Source of the DNA: Acidicapsa ligni
GTDB lineage: Bacteria; Acidobacteriota; Terriglobia; Terriglobales; Acidobacteriaceae
Reading direction: 5' to 3'
NCBI RefSeq assembly: GCF_025685655.1
Contig: NZ_JAGSYG010000008.1
Span: 62,001 to 126,000, forward strand
Length of the DNA: 64,000 nt
The notes under the pieces were generated by a model. The model was not told where the DNA came from, did not search any database, and saw nothing but the letters and a program-made list of their open reading frames with translations. Shown here piece by piece: positions 46,246 through 55,596 of the stretch. The position numbers and the translations under genes were made by a program. Within the stretch, counting starts at the first letter, position 1. The number at the start of each line of letters is the position of its first letter.

Positions 46246-46791
46246 ATGTCGCGTTTCCAGACCTTCAATTCCACCACTGCCACAGGCAAATCCAAAGACC
46301 TACTCACTGCCATTCACACCAAGCTCGGACGTGATCTGAGCATGGCCGGTGTTATGGCGAACTCTCCCGTAGTCCTTGAGGGCTATCTGAACTTCAGCGG
46401 CGCACTCTCCGGGGGCCAGTTGAGCGCCAAGCTTCGCGAACAGATCGCCCTGGTTACAGCGCAGGAGAACCACTGCAACTACTGCCTCTCGGCGCACTCG
46501 GCCATCGGCAAGATGGTTGGCCTGAATCATGAGGAGGTAGTGAATAGCCGCAAGGGCACCGGCGAGACCGACAAGACTACGGCTGCGCTGGCCTTCGCGA
46601 AGCGCGTGCTGGATACCAAGGGCCAGGTCACAGAATCCGATCTCGATGCCGTGCGGGCTGCTGGCTTCTCCGATGGTGAGATCGCTGAGATCATTGCGCA
46701 TGTTGCCCTGAACGTCTTCACCAACTATTTCAACATCGCCACCGATGTCGATATCGACTTCCCGAAGGTCTCGTACTCCGAGATTGGCTAA
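46246..46791 (+). CDS. AhpD-like / carboxymuconolactone decarboxylase family protein
   Basis: The 181-residue protein has the helical AhpD-like fold with the redox-active motif HCNYCLSAH (Cys-X-X-Cys plus His) following REQIALVTAQEN, as in alkylhydroperoxidase AhpD-type and peroxidase-related enzymes. The C-terminal EIAEIIAHVALNVFTNYFNI is also family-typical. It probably reduces or detoxifies peroxides or electrophiles in the cytoplasm. GGAG lies upstream of the ATG. It is controlled by the divergent TetR and followed by a strong terminator, so it is transcribed alone. Confidence 0.9.
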   Translation: MSRFQTFNSTTATGKSKDLLTAIHTKLGRDLSMAGVMANSPVVLEGYLNFSGALSGGQLSAKLREQIALVTAQENHCNYCLSAHSAIGKMVGLNHEEVVNSRKGTGETDKTTAALAFAKRVLDTKGQVTESDLDAVRAAGFSDGEIAEIIAHVALNVFTNYFNIATDVDIDFPKVSYSEIG

Positions 46792-46802
46792 GCCGACCGA
46801 AA

Positions 46803-46856
46803 TGCGACAGCAGAAGTCCGCGGTGGAAGCCGTGGACTTCTGCTGGGCCAGTCGCA
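46803..46856 (+). terminator. Hairpin terminator after the AhpD-like gene
   Basis: CAGCAGAAGTCC (46808-46819) pairs with GGACTTCTGCTG (46834-46845), with five more pairs inside (one wobble) and a 6-base loop. An outer TGCGA/TCGCA pair frames it. It may also serve the convergent SnoaL-like gene. Confidence 0.72.
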
Positions 46857-46931
46857 TGACATTGAACCGACCATCTGGAAGGAACAGCGAATGAGCCAGA
46901 AGGAGCAAGGGATGAGCAGGATGCTCACCTG

Positions 46932-47336
46932 TTAGTGGTTCGAGAATGCGGCGGATGGAGTCGTGCCTGGGCTTGCCTCAGTTTCGTTAACGTCCTTCAG
47001 GTCCATACGGTCGATCAGGCCGTTTGAAATAGTGTAAGTGTGCCAGACCTCGCTATCTGAAAGAACATCGCCGTCAAGACTCTTAACGAGTTGATGAACC
47101 CTGACATCCGTCTTGCCTTCGCTACGGTCGATTAACTCAATCGGCTCGACATGCGGGTCGAACTGGTGCCACTGGCGGGTCCAATAGGCACGGATCTCGT
47201 CCTTTCCCACTACTCGGCGGCCTTCCGAAGCCTTGGGCCAGCTGACATGCTCACTCATCAACGCGAACGCACCGTCGATGTCCCTCTTGTTGAAGGCAGC
47301 ATAAGCTCTTGTTATCAAAGTCTGAGTGTTCGCCAT
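46932..47336 (-). CDS. SnoaL-like/NTF2-fold protein
   Basis: The 134-residue protein begins LITRAYAAFNKRDIDGAFAL and continues MSEHVSWPKASEG and GKDEIRAYWTRQWHQFDPHV, the standard pattern of small SnoaL/nuclear-transport-factor-2 fold proteins. Members bind small hydrophobic ligands or act as isomerases or hydrolases, and the fold alone gives no substrate. No signal peptide. GGAGG lies upstream of the ATG. Single gene, convergent with the AhpD-like gene. Confidence 0.85.
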   Translation of the reverse strand: MANTQTLITRAYAAFNKRDIDGAFALMSEHVSWPKASEGRRVVGKDEIRAYWTRQWHQFDPHVEPIELIDRSEGKTDVRVHQLVKSLDGDVLSDSEVWHTYTISNGLIDRMDLKDVNETEASPGTTPSAAFSNH

Positions 47337-47421
47337 AGTTCCTCCGTTGTTTTATGTGAGGTTGATGGGTGAGACCCGAATTCGTGCTGTCTCTCTTTTA
47401 ACTCACGAGCTTCTTTACTAC

Positions 47422-49047
47422 CTACGCAGGCCTGGCCATATGTTTGCTCAGTACATCCACCAAACCTTTGTTAGGAATGCACTGCCTCGCTGAAAAGGAC
47501 GAGAGGATGTTGTCCAGCTCTGTCTCCGACAACCCTTTGAATAAGCTGGCATACATTGGCTGCATCAGCGTTCCGGCATAGAAGCATAGCAATGTCTGGC
47601 TCATACTCTTAGCGTTGAGAAGAGGATTGATATTTGGATCATCTACCACGTGACGAATCTGCTCTGCGAGCTGCGCTGTGGAGTCCTTGATTGGTGTTGC
47701 TGGCAGCCATCTCATCCAATCGTCGGTGCCGAGAGCTCTTTTCTTGCGGAGAAGATCTTTGATCCGCTCCATGTAAGGCGATTCAGGATTGAGCGTCAGC
47801 ATACCCATCACGCCAATGTCCTTGTAGTTCCACGTCGTCCAATGTGCGCCGTTGCGCTCAAAGATGCCCAGTTGATCGTCCAATGCGCGGAGCCTGTCTC
47901 CAGCCTCGTCGGCTGGGCCATTGAAGGCCGATCCAAATTCGCCTACCCACAGCGGAACGTTATTCTGCTGTGTGAATTTTGTGCCTTCCGCATTGAGGAA
48001 GAGCTGCTCCTGCTTCTGAATATCCCACGGATCAGAGCCGCTACCCAGCGCAGTCCGAGGATGTATCAAGCCCGGGTATTGGCCAGGGCCGAATCCCGGG
48101 ACGGTGTAATTATGCGAACTGTAGGCGAGATTGTCGTCGAAAGGCTTTTCGAGTCCAGAGAACATCGATGCGTAGCTATCACCTTCCAGGAAGATGATGT
48201 GCCTGGAATCTATCCTGCGAATTTCTGTAACCAGGCACCGGTAGAGCGCGTTCATCGCGTTCCAGTTGGGCTTGTAATTGGGAGGCACGTTCCAGGGGTA
48301 ATCGCCCATTTCGTTGTTTGTGCAAGGTTCGTTCAGCACGTCGTATCCGGCGATCACTGACCTGTTCGCGTAACGCCGGGCGAACTCCTTCCAAAGACCG
48401 ACGTAGCGATCCTGATAGGACACATCCCTCCAAAGCAGACTGATGCGCGAGGCATTATCGGAGTGCCAGTGAACGTTCTGCCATCCCTGCGCCGAATGAA
48501 GATCGAGAATGACATAGAGATCGTGTTTCTCACAGAGGTCTAAAACCTTATCGAGGCGCGTGAACCCTGACTCCTTGTATTTGAAGGGAGCCATGTCATC
48601 TTCAAAGTGCCGATAATTCAGCGGAAATCTAACGACGTTTACTCCAGCATTGCGAAGAAAGATCACATCGTCTTCATTGAAGAAATAATCCAGCATTCGA
48701 TCGAAAAAGAACTGAGCTTTCGACGCGCCGAGCGTCTCTGCCATCTGTGCTCGCAGAGTGTGCTCGGCACCCGGATGACCATTGATAAAGTCCTCCATGT
48801 TCATCCAGCCGCCGGGGCACGTTCCCCTGAGCCGAACAGTTTTTCCTTTGCTGTCGACGATGTCACGACCTTTGACGCGAAGGAAATCCATTTTCTGTTC
48901 ATGGTGATCTATCGCTGACACTGGAGAATCGCCGGGTAAGATTCTTTCAGCGACGGATTCGTTGGGAGTGAACACAGCCACTCCTGTGAAAGCTGCCAGC
49001 TTTAGAAACTCACGCCGTGGTTGACTGCCAATCGATTCCTTCGCCAT
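47422..49047 (-). CDS. Tat-exported GH5-family glycoside hydrolase
   Basis: The ATG at 49047 has GGAG 7 bases upstream and opens a twin-arginine signal (QPRREFLKLAAFTGVAVF), so it is preferred to a longer frame beginning at 49218. The 541 residues contain the GH5 barrel: VRLRGTCPGGWMNME, NAGVNVVRFPLNYRHFED, LYVILDLHSAQG, acid/base Glu240 in DVLNEPC and nucleophile Glu370 in VGEFGSA. It should cleave a beta-linked glycan (cellulose, mannan, xylan or beta-1,3/1,6-glucan) outside the cytoplasm by a retaining mechanism. The last 110 residues are a helical extension beyond the catalytic core. The exact subfamily cannot be read. Confidence 0.9.
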   Translation of the reverse strand: MAKESIGSQPRREFLKLAAFTGVAVFTPNESVAERILPGDSPVSAIDHHEQKMDFLRVKGRDIVDSKGKTVRLRGTCPGGWMNMEDFINGHPGAEHTLRAQMAETLGASKAQFFFDRMLDYFFNEDDVIFLRNAGVNVVRFPLNYRHFEDDMAPFKYKESGFTRLDKVLDLCEKHDLYVILDLHSAQGWQNVHWHSDNASRISLLWRDVSYQDRYVGLWKEFARRYANRSVIAGYDVLNEPCTNNEMGDYPWNVPPNYKPNWNAMNALYRCLVTEIRRIDSRHIIFLEGDSYASMFSGLEKPFDDNLAYSSHNYTVPGFGPGQYPGLIHPRTALGSGSDPWDIQKQEQLFLNAEGTKFTQQNNVPLWVGEFGSAFNGPADEAGDRLRALDDQLGIFERNGAHWTTWNYKDIGVMGMLTLNPESPYMERIKDLLRKKRALGTDDWMRWLPATPIKDSTAQLAEQIRHVVDDPNINPLLNAKSMSQTLLCFYAGTLMQPMYASLFKGLSETELDNILSSFSARQCIPNKGLVDVLSKHMARPA

Positions 49048-49419
49048 GTACTTTCTCCAATCACGAGATTCTAAATTGTTTGCACTGTCCGTGGCTGGCT
49101 TCTGCCCTCGATGTGGGAGCATTCCCAGGCGACATGGATCGTTCCACCAGTCTTTATTGTGAAGTTGCACTACTGTGACGAGTACTGTCTCTCTAAGAGC
49201 GTCGAGCAGGGCAATCACTCACTACGGCTTCACAACGACCTCACAACGGCATGGCATCATATATTTCGGTTGCTTCGCTTTCTGCGTAAGACCGTTATAC
49301 TTCTGTCACTAGGACGTACTCCGACATCTTCAGCAAGAGACAAGTTTGCATTCTTAGATGGGCGGACCGAATGAGCGACTCATCTCAGGTTGCATAAACC
49401 AATTAAAAGGATCCCGATC
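49048..49419. other. Divergent intergenic region before the GH5 and cyanase genes
   Basis: About 370 bases that must carry both promoters. I see an AAAAGGA ribosome-binding site for the cyanase gene at the right edge, but no regulator gene, riboswitch or clear operator. Confidence 0.4.
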
Positions 49420-49869
49420 ATGTTGAGCAGAGAAGAGCTAACATCGAAAATTCAGGACGCGAAGCTTAGCCGTGGTTTGAGCTGGAAGGACATTGCGAAG
49501 GAAATCGGCCCTGGCTCCCCGATTTTCTACACAGCCGCGCTACTTGGACAAATGACATTGACTAAACCCGAAGCCGAAAACGCGGCCAGACTTCTGGGCC
49601 TGAGTGAGTTGGAAGCGAGCATCCTAACCCAGCCTCCGAGTCGCGGGTCTCTGACGACGCTGCCACCTACAGATCCTCTCATTTATCGTTTCTACGAACT
49701 CATTCAGACCTATGGGACGACGTGGAAGGCGCTTATCGAGGAAGAGTTTGGCGATGGCATCATGAGTGCTATCGACTTCGAAATGCAGATCGAGCGGGAA
49801 CCAAATCCCAAGGGTGACAGGGTCAAGATAGGCATGTCCGGAAAGTTTCTTTCTTACAAGCGCTACTAG
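49420..49869 (+). CDS. cynS: Cyanate hydratase (cyanase)
   Basis: With the ATG at 49420 (AAAAGGA 8 bases upstream) the product is 149 residues, close to the 156 of E. coli CynS. It has the N-terminal helical domain (SREELTSKIQDAKLSRGLSW, KDIAKEIG) and the catalytic C-terminal part. Arg90, Glu93 and Ser116 (IYRFYELI, GIMSAIDFEM) show exactly the spacing of E. coli Arg96, Glu99 and Ser122. It converts cyanate and bicarbonate to ammonia and CO2 as a cytoplasmic decamer. No cynT (carbonic anhydrase), transporter or cynR lies nearby, which is unlike the classical cyn operon. Confidence 0.95.
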   Translation: MLSREELTSKIQDAKLSRGLSWKDIAKEIGPGSPIFYTAALLGQMTLTKPEAENAARLLGLSELEASILTQPPSRGSLTTLPPTDPLIYRFYELIQTYGTTWKALIEEEFGDGIMSAIDFEMQIEREPNPKGDRVKIGMSGKFLSYKRY

Positions 49870-50045
49870 AGTGGTACACAACTCTACATCGCTCAACAGA
49901 AGCTAATTCGCTGATACGAATCCGATTTTGATGGGTGCACAGGCGATTATGTGCTTCGTGAGGACGTAAGCGTGGTCTTCGCAATTTGATACAAGAGAGT
50001 GCAGTCCTCGGTGAAGGAACGCAGGCAAGTCGTGCGTGATTAGCT

Positions 50046-52889
50046 TTAAAAGGCAAACCGGACGCCTAACTCTATGCGCCTGGCGGTTTCGGCGGCCAAT
50101 GATTGGCCGATGGCTGAAGACGAAAGGACTGTGTTCACGGCAGTGATGTTGGTGTGATTCAGAAGGTTTGCACTACGCGCGCTGAAGATAAGGGTGCGAG
50201 TTTTGTCCTTGGGGTTGAGTGTGAAGGCACGGCTCAAACTTGCGTCGAGATGCATGACGGTTGGCATGGTTCCCAGATTGCGCGGGACGTTTCCATTGAC
50301 GGTGTTCGTGGTTAACAGTCCGAAGGGCGTACTGTAAGCACCTGAGCCCGGAGCCGATGCATAGGATGGGCGATCATTGAAATTCCCATCTCCATTTGCA
50401 TCGGTGCCCGTGGTGATGTTGTAGGGAGTCCCATTTCTCACATCCAATATGGAGGAGAAATCCAGTTTGCGTGGAAGATGAAGGCTGCCGTTCGCGTATA
50501 CGGCATTGTTGCCTACCCAATTGTCGCGGGAGTTTTCGCCGATGTTGCTGTAGCTTGATTGGGGACCGGAAGCGTCGCTTGTGTTGGATTTTCCATTGAC
50601 GTGTACATAGGCGCCAGAAATACTGGCCCATTTGCCGGTGGGTCGATCCGCAGCGATAACAAACACATTGCCGCTTGAATGGCCGGCGTTTTGATACTGA
50701 ATCACATTTTCATTCGGAGCGCCGGGGCGCGGGCTCATGAGCGCCGCAATTGGATCGGGCGGTATTCCAATGCAGGTGCCGAGAATCAACGGCGCATTGA
50801 TGTTTCTGGACAGCAGTTGGTTCCAGCTTGAATACCAATAGAGCGTGGTCTCCAAATGCCAGCCGCCAGGGAATGTGCGCTCGATTCCGACATGCGTTTG
50901 AAACGAAGAAATTTGGATGAGAGATCGCGGAAATTGATCGACAGCGCTGACGTGAATCGATCCTGAGACGGGCGTCAACGGGTTGTTATAACTGGGCGAA
51001 TATACCGTCGTCTCCTGTTGCCGGACGCCGTTGAGACGGGCCACCTCCGTTGCGAAACTCTGTTGGTTTGGAAAGTGAAAGATTCCTGCGCGCAGGTGAA
51101 TGATCCAGGTGGACTTCTTATCGGGCGACCAGGACAGGCCAACGCGCGGAGAAAAGTTGCTAAAGCTGTTTGGAGATGTCTGAAGCTGATAACGCAGGCC
51201 CCCGATCACGCTGAATTGTGGCGCCAGCTTGATTGCATCCTGGGCATACAGGCCGAGGCGCCATTGGGTTAAAGGGACGAGCGCCGTGCCGGTGGTAAGT
51301 TGATACGTGGTGGGCGAGCCGCCGGGGAGACTGAGCAATGCGCGGCGGTACTGTTCGATGCCGCTGATTGTGGTTGTCTGGCCAGTGGGATTGTTGTTTG
51401 CATCAAGTACCGGTGCGCTTCCGCCTCCAAACTGGAAGGCTCCATTGAAGGTATTGGGATCATAGTCGTGAACGAAGAACCCGAGTGACTGAGCACCAAT
51501 CTTCCATGTGTGTTTTCCCTGTGTGACCATCAAATCGTCGTCGGCTTCGAGATCCTGTTCACGATTGTCCAGGTTCTGGCTTGTGGCTCCGCCTCCGGTG
51601 AAATAGCCGGCCACCTGGAGAGAAGGGTTCATTGAAACAGGGGTGTTCGCAGTGCGCTTCCAGGTGTAGCCGATCCGGGTTTCGTGCAATATATTGGTGC
51701 CCAGCGTCAAGGTGTTGTTCAGCCTCAAATCGTATTCGCTTACCAGGCTGGAATAACCGGCTTCAGCCAGCGTAAGTCCGCCAATGCCTTGGTTGCCGAG
51801 ATTGTTGACGTTCGCGGTGAACGACACGGCCATGCTGTCGTTGACAGCTGCCTGCCAGTCATCGCGGGCGGAAGCTATCCAAAGCCGCTGTGGCGCCGAA
51901 ACAGACTGCTGCAATGGACTCGGGTTGCCCTCCGCATCGAGCGTGACTGCATCGACCACATTGAATTCATCGATGTCGCGCTTCTCAAGCGCAAGAGCGA
52001 AACCATTCTTCTCTGCAACAACCGGGCCGCTTATTTCAAAACCGTATCTCTGTTTTCCGGCTGGCGTGGCGGTTGCCGAAAGTGGATCGGTGGCATTGAA
52101 GATTGCATTGCTGTCGGTGAAAAACAATGCACCGTGGTAGGGACTTGCGCCTGGTTTTGTGAAGATTTCAATCCGGCCCCCCAGGTAAGGAGCTGATTCG
52201 TACTCCGCTGAAAACAGGTCAGGGTTAACGCGGATTGAGGCGATGGATCCTTTGGGTGGAACCGCGCTGGCGTTTTCGAAGCCATCAACGGTGAGCAGTG
52301 CCGAACCGGGCATTCCTCCGCCACTCGCCGCTATAGCCTGCAATTCGCGGAGGAAATCATCGGGGTCGTCCGATAACTGCTGAACATCCCGCGTGCTGAG
52401 TGTGCGCGTTCCTACGCCGTGATCTGCGTCAAGTGCTGTTACGTCATCGCCCACCTGTATGTTGGTCGCAAGGTTGGCAATTTGCAGTTGGATGTTGAGA
52501 TGCGTGACCAGGTTTGGCGAGGGGGCGGCAGTGACGGAAGCGTCCGCAAAGCCGTCAGCCTGAACCGTGATGGCAACCTGATTTCCGCTCAGGCACGACA
52601 GAGTAAACTGCCCGGCTGGGTCTGTTGTCGCCTGCGAACTCCCGGCGATCTCGACTTTAGCATCGGCGATAACTGCTCCGCTGGGATCGGTGACGATTCC
52701 CTCGACCGAGAATCCTTGCGGACAAGGCTGTTGGGCTATTCCATCAGAGAGGGCAGAGAAGGCCAATAGCGGAACCAGGGAAACAGTCAGCGTCCAAATT
52801 GTTCTTCGTATAAACGCACATGAGAAACTGCTCAAGGCGTAAAGAACCATTCGTGTTGGCAGTGAATTTTCGCTCCACTTTGGCTTCAT
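50046..52889 (-). CDS. Oar-like TonB-dependent receptor
   Basis: The 947-residue product has a long N-terminal region before the signal segment (TIWTLTVSLVPLLAFSALSD), so the true start may be further in. A carboxypeptidase-regulatory domain (about 60-135; VEGIVTDPSGAVIADAKVEI), a plug-like part (LLTVDGFENASAVPPKGSIA, IFTKPGASPYHG) and an outer-membrane barrel ending VRFAF follow. It is somewhat shorter than the 1129-residue receptor at 20185. It is divergent from a LytS-type kinase gene, whose response regulator could control it. Ligand unknown. Confidence 0.92.
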   Translation of the reverse strand: MKPKWSENSLPTRMVLYALSSFSCAFIRRTIWTLTVSLVPLLAFSALSDGIAQQPCPQGFSVEGIVTDPSGAVIADAKVEIAGSSQATTDPAGQFTLSCLSGNQVAITVQADGFADASVTAAPSPNLVTHLNIQLQIANLATNIQVGDDVTALDADHGVGTRTLSTRDVQQLSDDPDDFLRELQAIAASGGGMPGSALLTVDGFENASAVPPKGSIASIRVNPDLFSAEYESAPYLGGRIEIFTKPGASPYHGALFFTDSNAIFNATDPLSATATPAGKQRYGFEISGPVVAEKNGFALALEKRDIDEFNVVDAVTLDAEGNPSPLQQSVSAPQRLWIASARDDWQAAVNDSMAVSFTANVNNLGNQGIGGLTLAEAGYSSLVSEYDLRLNNTLTLGTNILHETRIGYTWKRTANTPVSMNPSLQVAGYFTGGGATSQNLDNREQDLEADDDLMVTQGKHTWKIGAQSLGFFVHDYDPNTFNGAFQFGGGSAPVLDANNNPTGQTTTISGIEQYRRALLSLPGGSPTTYQLTTGTALVPLTQWRLGLYAQDAIKLAPQFSVIGGLRYQLQTSPNSFSNFSPRVGLSWSPDKKSTWIIHLRAGIFHFPNQQSFATEVARLNGVRQQETTVYSPSYNNPLTPVSGSIHVSAVDQFPRSLIQISSFQTHVGIERTFPGGWHLETTLYWYSSWNQLLSRNINAPLILGTCIGIPPDPIAALMSPRPGAPNENVIQYQNAGHSSGNVFVIAADRPTGKWASISGAYVHVNGKSNTSDASGPQSSYSNIGENSRDNWVGNNAVYANGSLHLPRKLDFSSILDVRNGTPYNITTGTDANGDGNFNDRPSYASAPGSGAYSTPFGLLTTNTVNGNVPRNLGTMPTVMHLDASLSRAFTLNPKDKTRTLIFSARSANLLNHTNITAVNTVLSSSAIGQSLAAETARRIELGVRFAF

Positions 52890-53074
52890 TTCGGCTCCTA
52901 TCGTGCTTGTGCAGCTTGTCCAGCTTCACGATAGGAACAAAGAGAAATTTTTCAAAAACAATCGGGACGAGTAGTATTCAGCGCGTGCCGGATCGTAGCA
53001 CTGACCTAATCATGCTTTCCCAGCAGTGGCGGCCGGACTTAAGATCGCGTAAGAGGACAAAGCCGGAGTAGCCG

Positions 53075-54238
53075 ATGAATTCGCCAATGCAGTCTTTGAA
53101 GAACCCGATTCTCCGATTCGCGCAGTTCTTCGGGCTGTGGACCGCTGTTGCTTTTATGTTTGCGCTCCAGTGGTATAGCTATGACTCGCTGCACGGACAC
53201 TCGGGTCCTTTTGTCGTATACCTTCGCTGGAATCTTGAGCAGTGGTATGCGTGGCTGCTGATCTCTCCGCTGGTGCTGCGTCTGGCTGCAAAACGACCGA
53301 TCGACCCGCAGCATCCGTTACGTTTCCTTCCTCTCCATCTGTTGGCGAGCGTGCTCTTCGCACTTCTGGCTGTCTCGGTTCAATCGCTGCTCGTAGTTTT
53401 CCTCGAACCGGATGCTCCGCCTCTCAGCCAATTCTCCGCGTTCTTGCTTGGCATTCGCGCTAACGTGGCCCTGTTATTAAGCAAAGATGTTGCGATGGGA
53501 ATCGTCGCCTATTGGGCTCTTACGGGATTGGCCCAGACTCTGCATTTCTACAGGGAAAGCAGTAATCGGCAACTGCGAGAATCTCAACTCGAAGGTCAGT
53601 TGGCACAGGCTCAACTGCAGGTTTTGGAGATGCAGTTGCACCCGCATTTTCTTTTCAATACGCTTCATGCCATTGGGACGCTGATTCATGAGGATCCCGA
53701 GTCGGCGGAGCAAATGCTGCTAAATTTGAGCGCTTTGCTGCGCGTCTTTCTTGAGGAAGAATCGTCACAGCAAATCTCGTTGCGGAGAGAGTTACACCTT
53801 GTCGATCTTTACTTGAGTATTCAGAGAATTCGGTTCAAGGATCGGTTAACTGTGCGTCTGGCGATCGATTCAGAGACTCTGAATTGCGCCATACCGAGCT
53901 TGATCCTTCAACCATTGGTAGAGAACGCAATTGTCCACGGTATTGCGAAGAACCCTGGCAGCGATGAAGTAGAGATAAGCAGTTCAACGCGGTCGGGAAG
54001 GCTTGAGATCAGGATCAGCAACAGCAACAGTTCCTTACCTGGTAATATGACCGCCGATGAAGTGAATTGGGGTGTCGGGTTGACGAACACCATGCAAAGA
54101 CTCAGGCAGACCTACAACGGCTCCGCTCAACTATCGCTCCGGGCGGGTTCGCCGCGTGGAGTCATCTGCGAAATTTCTATGCCTTTCCGATTAGCGCTCT
54201 CTTCGAATACTCCAGAAGAGGAATTGCTCCCGTTATGA
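53075..54238 (+). CDS. LytS-family sensor histidine kinase (His_kinase/PF06580 type)
   Basis: The 387-residue protein has about four membrane spans in its first 165 residues, a short coiled linker (SQLEGQLAQAQLQVLEMQLH), and the phospho-acceptor His in QLHPHFLFNTLHAI, the signature of LytS/YehU-type kinases. The ATPase part has the N-box PLVENAIVHGI and a G-box-like VGLTNTMQRL. It should phosphorylate the LytTR regulator, whose ATG overlaps its stop (ATGA). Confidence 0.93.
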   Translation: MNSPMQSLKNPILRFAQFFGLWTAVAFMFALQWYSYDSLHGHSGPFVVYLRWNLEQWYAWLLISPLVLRLAAKRPIDPQHPLRFLPLHLLASVLFALLAVSVQSLLVVFLEPDAPPLSQFSAFLLGIRANVALLLSKDVAMGIVAYWALTGLAQTLHFYRESSNRQLRESQLEGQLAQAQLQVLEMQLHPHFLFNTLHAIGTLIHEDPESAEQMLLNLSALLRVFLEEESSQQISLRRELHLVDLYLSIQRIRFKDRLTVRLAIDSETLNCAIPSLILQPLVENAIVHGIAKNPGSDEVEISSSTRSGRLEIRISNSNSSLPGNMTADEVNWGVGLTNTMQRLRQTYNGSAQLSLRAGSPRGVICEISMPFRLALSSNTPEEELLPL

Positions 54239-55005
54239 CCATCCGAACCATCATTGTGGATGACGAGCCATTGGTGCGAAGCAGCATCGTGAGGGCGTTG
54301 CGGCACGACAAGGACATCGAAGTGGTATGCGAGTGCGGAGACGGTATTGCTGCGATTGATGCAATCCAGAGCATCCAGCCTGATTTGTTGTTTCTTGACG
54401 TTCATATGCCCGGATTCAGCGGGCTTGAGGTTCTTACTCGGTTGGATGAAGTTCAGCCGCTGATTACGATCTTTGTTACGGCGCACAGAGACTATGCGAT
54501 TGAAGCCTTCGACCGAAATGCAGTGGATTACATTCTGAAGCCCTTTGGCAGCGAACGGATTGAGCGCGCAGTTGCCCGAGCTAAAGCGCGCCTGACCAGC
54601 CCGTTGGATGGGAACTACGCAACGCAGCTTCTGCAAGCTTTGACGGCCATGCAGAAACAGCAGCAATATCTGGATCGGATCGCAGTACCGGTCCAAGGCA
54701 GGATCCTGCTTCTCGACGCCAAGAATATCGATTGGGTCGAAGCGGATCGGAACTGCGTATTGGTTCATGCGGGAAAGCTTGTGTATGAGATGCGCACGAC
54801 GCTTTCGAGCCTGGAATCTCAACTGAACCCGAAGCAATTTGTTCGCATACACCGGTCGACGCTGGTGAATGTTTCCCGGGTAAAGGAGATCCATCCTTGG
54901 TTCCACGGCCATCATAAAGTGATTCTGATCGACGGCAGGGAACTGCGAATGAGTCGCTACCAGAGTGAGAGTGCGAAGCAACTTCTGGGACGTTTGACTG
55001 AGTAG
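54235..55005 (+). CDS. LytTR-type response regulator
   Basis: The ATG at 54235 overlaps the kinase stop and gives 256 residues. The receiver (about 1-120) has TIIVDDEPLVRSS, phospho-acceptor Asp in LLFLDVHMPGFSGLEV and Lys in YILKPFG. The LytTR DNA-binding domain (about 150-250) has DRIAVPVQGRILLLDAKNID, FVRIHRSTLVNVSRVKEI and VILIDGRELRMSRYQ. It forms a two-component system with the upstream kinase. Possible targets are the divergent Oar-like receptor and its own operon. Confidence 0.94.
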   Translation: MTIRTIIVDDEPLVRSSIVRALRHDKDIEVVCECGDGIAAIDAIQSIQPDLLFLDVHMPGFSGLEVLTRLDEVQPLITIFVTAHRDYAIEAFDRNAVDYILKPFGSERIERAVARAKARLTSPLDGNYATQLLQALTAMQKQQQYLDRIAVPVQGRILLLDAKNIDWVEADRNCVLVHAGKLVYEMRTTLSSLESQLNPKQFVRIHRSTLVNVSRVKEIHPWFHGHHKVILIDGRELRMSRYQSESAKQLLGRLTE

Positions 55006-55080
55006 TCGAACGGGGTGAAAAGGGGCTTCCAGCTATAGGGTTATATCGCCTTCAATTCGTGTTACGCACCGTGGTAAGAC

Positions 55081-55518
55081 TTATGCCAGCTCGTTCAATT
55101 TTGCCAGCAAATCGGATGGATGTATTGGCTTTGATAGAACGTCGAACTGATGGCCTGATTTCCTGGCGTCCTCAAGTAAATCGGCGGTGATGGCTTGCCC
55201 GGAGAATAGCAGCGTCTTGCACTGAGGCCATCGGCTTTGGAAAAGAATTGCCAGTTCGATTCCAGACAAACCGGGCATGACTACGTCTGTGATCATCAGG
55301 TCGGGCGCTTCAACGGATGCGGCATCGATTGCTTCCTGCGCATTTTCGAAGGCAGCGGTTCGAAAGCCAACCTGCCGCAATATGGCCGCTACGGTTTGCG
55401 CGATAATCTTTTCGTCATCGACGACGAAGATATATTTGGATTTATTGTCAGTCACATGACCCTCTTGCATTAGAGGGTTGGATATCGATTGGGGTTGTAC
55501 ACGACTGCGATTTCGCAT
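55081..55518 (-). CDS. Stand-alone receiver (CheY-like) protein, last gene of the stressosome operon
   Basis: The frame gives 145 residues consisting of a single receiver: FVVDDEKIIAQ, phospho-acceptor Asp in LMITDVVMPGLSGIE, FSGQ in place of the usual TA/SG threonine block, and Lys in VLSKPIHPS. The N-terminal 20 residues look non-conserved; starts at 55470 (ATG) or 55455 (GTG, AGAGGG upstream) are plausible. It has no output domain, so it probably relays phosphate or docks to another protein. It follows the REC-PAS-kinase gene by 78 bp on the same strand. Confidence 0.88.
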   Translation of the reverse strand: MRNRSRVQPQSISNPLMQEGHVTDNKSKYIFVVDDEKIIAQTVAAILRQVGFRTAAFENAQEAIDAASVEAPDLMITDVVMPGLSGIELAILFQSRWPQCKTLLFSGQAITADLLEDARKSGHQFDVLSKPIHPSDLLAKLNELA

Positions 55519-55596
55519 GCGATTTAGTACTTCCGAAGTATCAGCCTTTGAAATTCAGGCATAGTCGTATTCAAAGGCCAAAACGGGCAAAGCGGT

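Noticed and set aside
54127..54981. A 284-codon open frame antisense to the LytTR response regulator
   Set aside because: It mirrors the codons of an unmistakable receiver-LytTR gene and shows no domain of its own.
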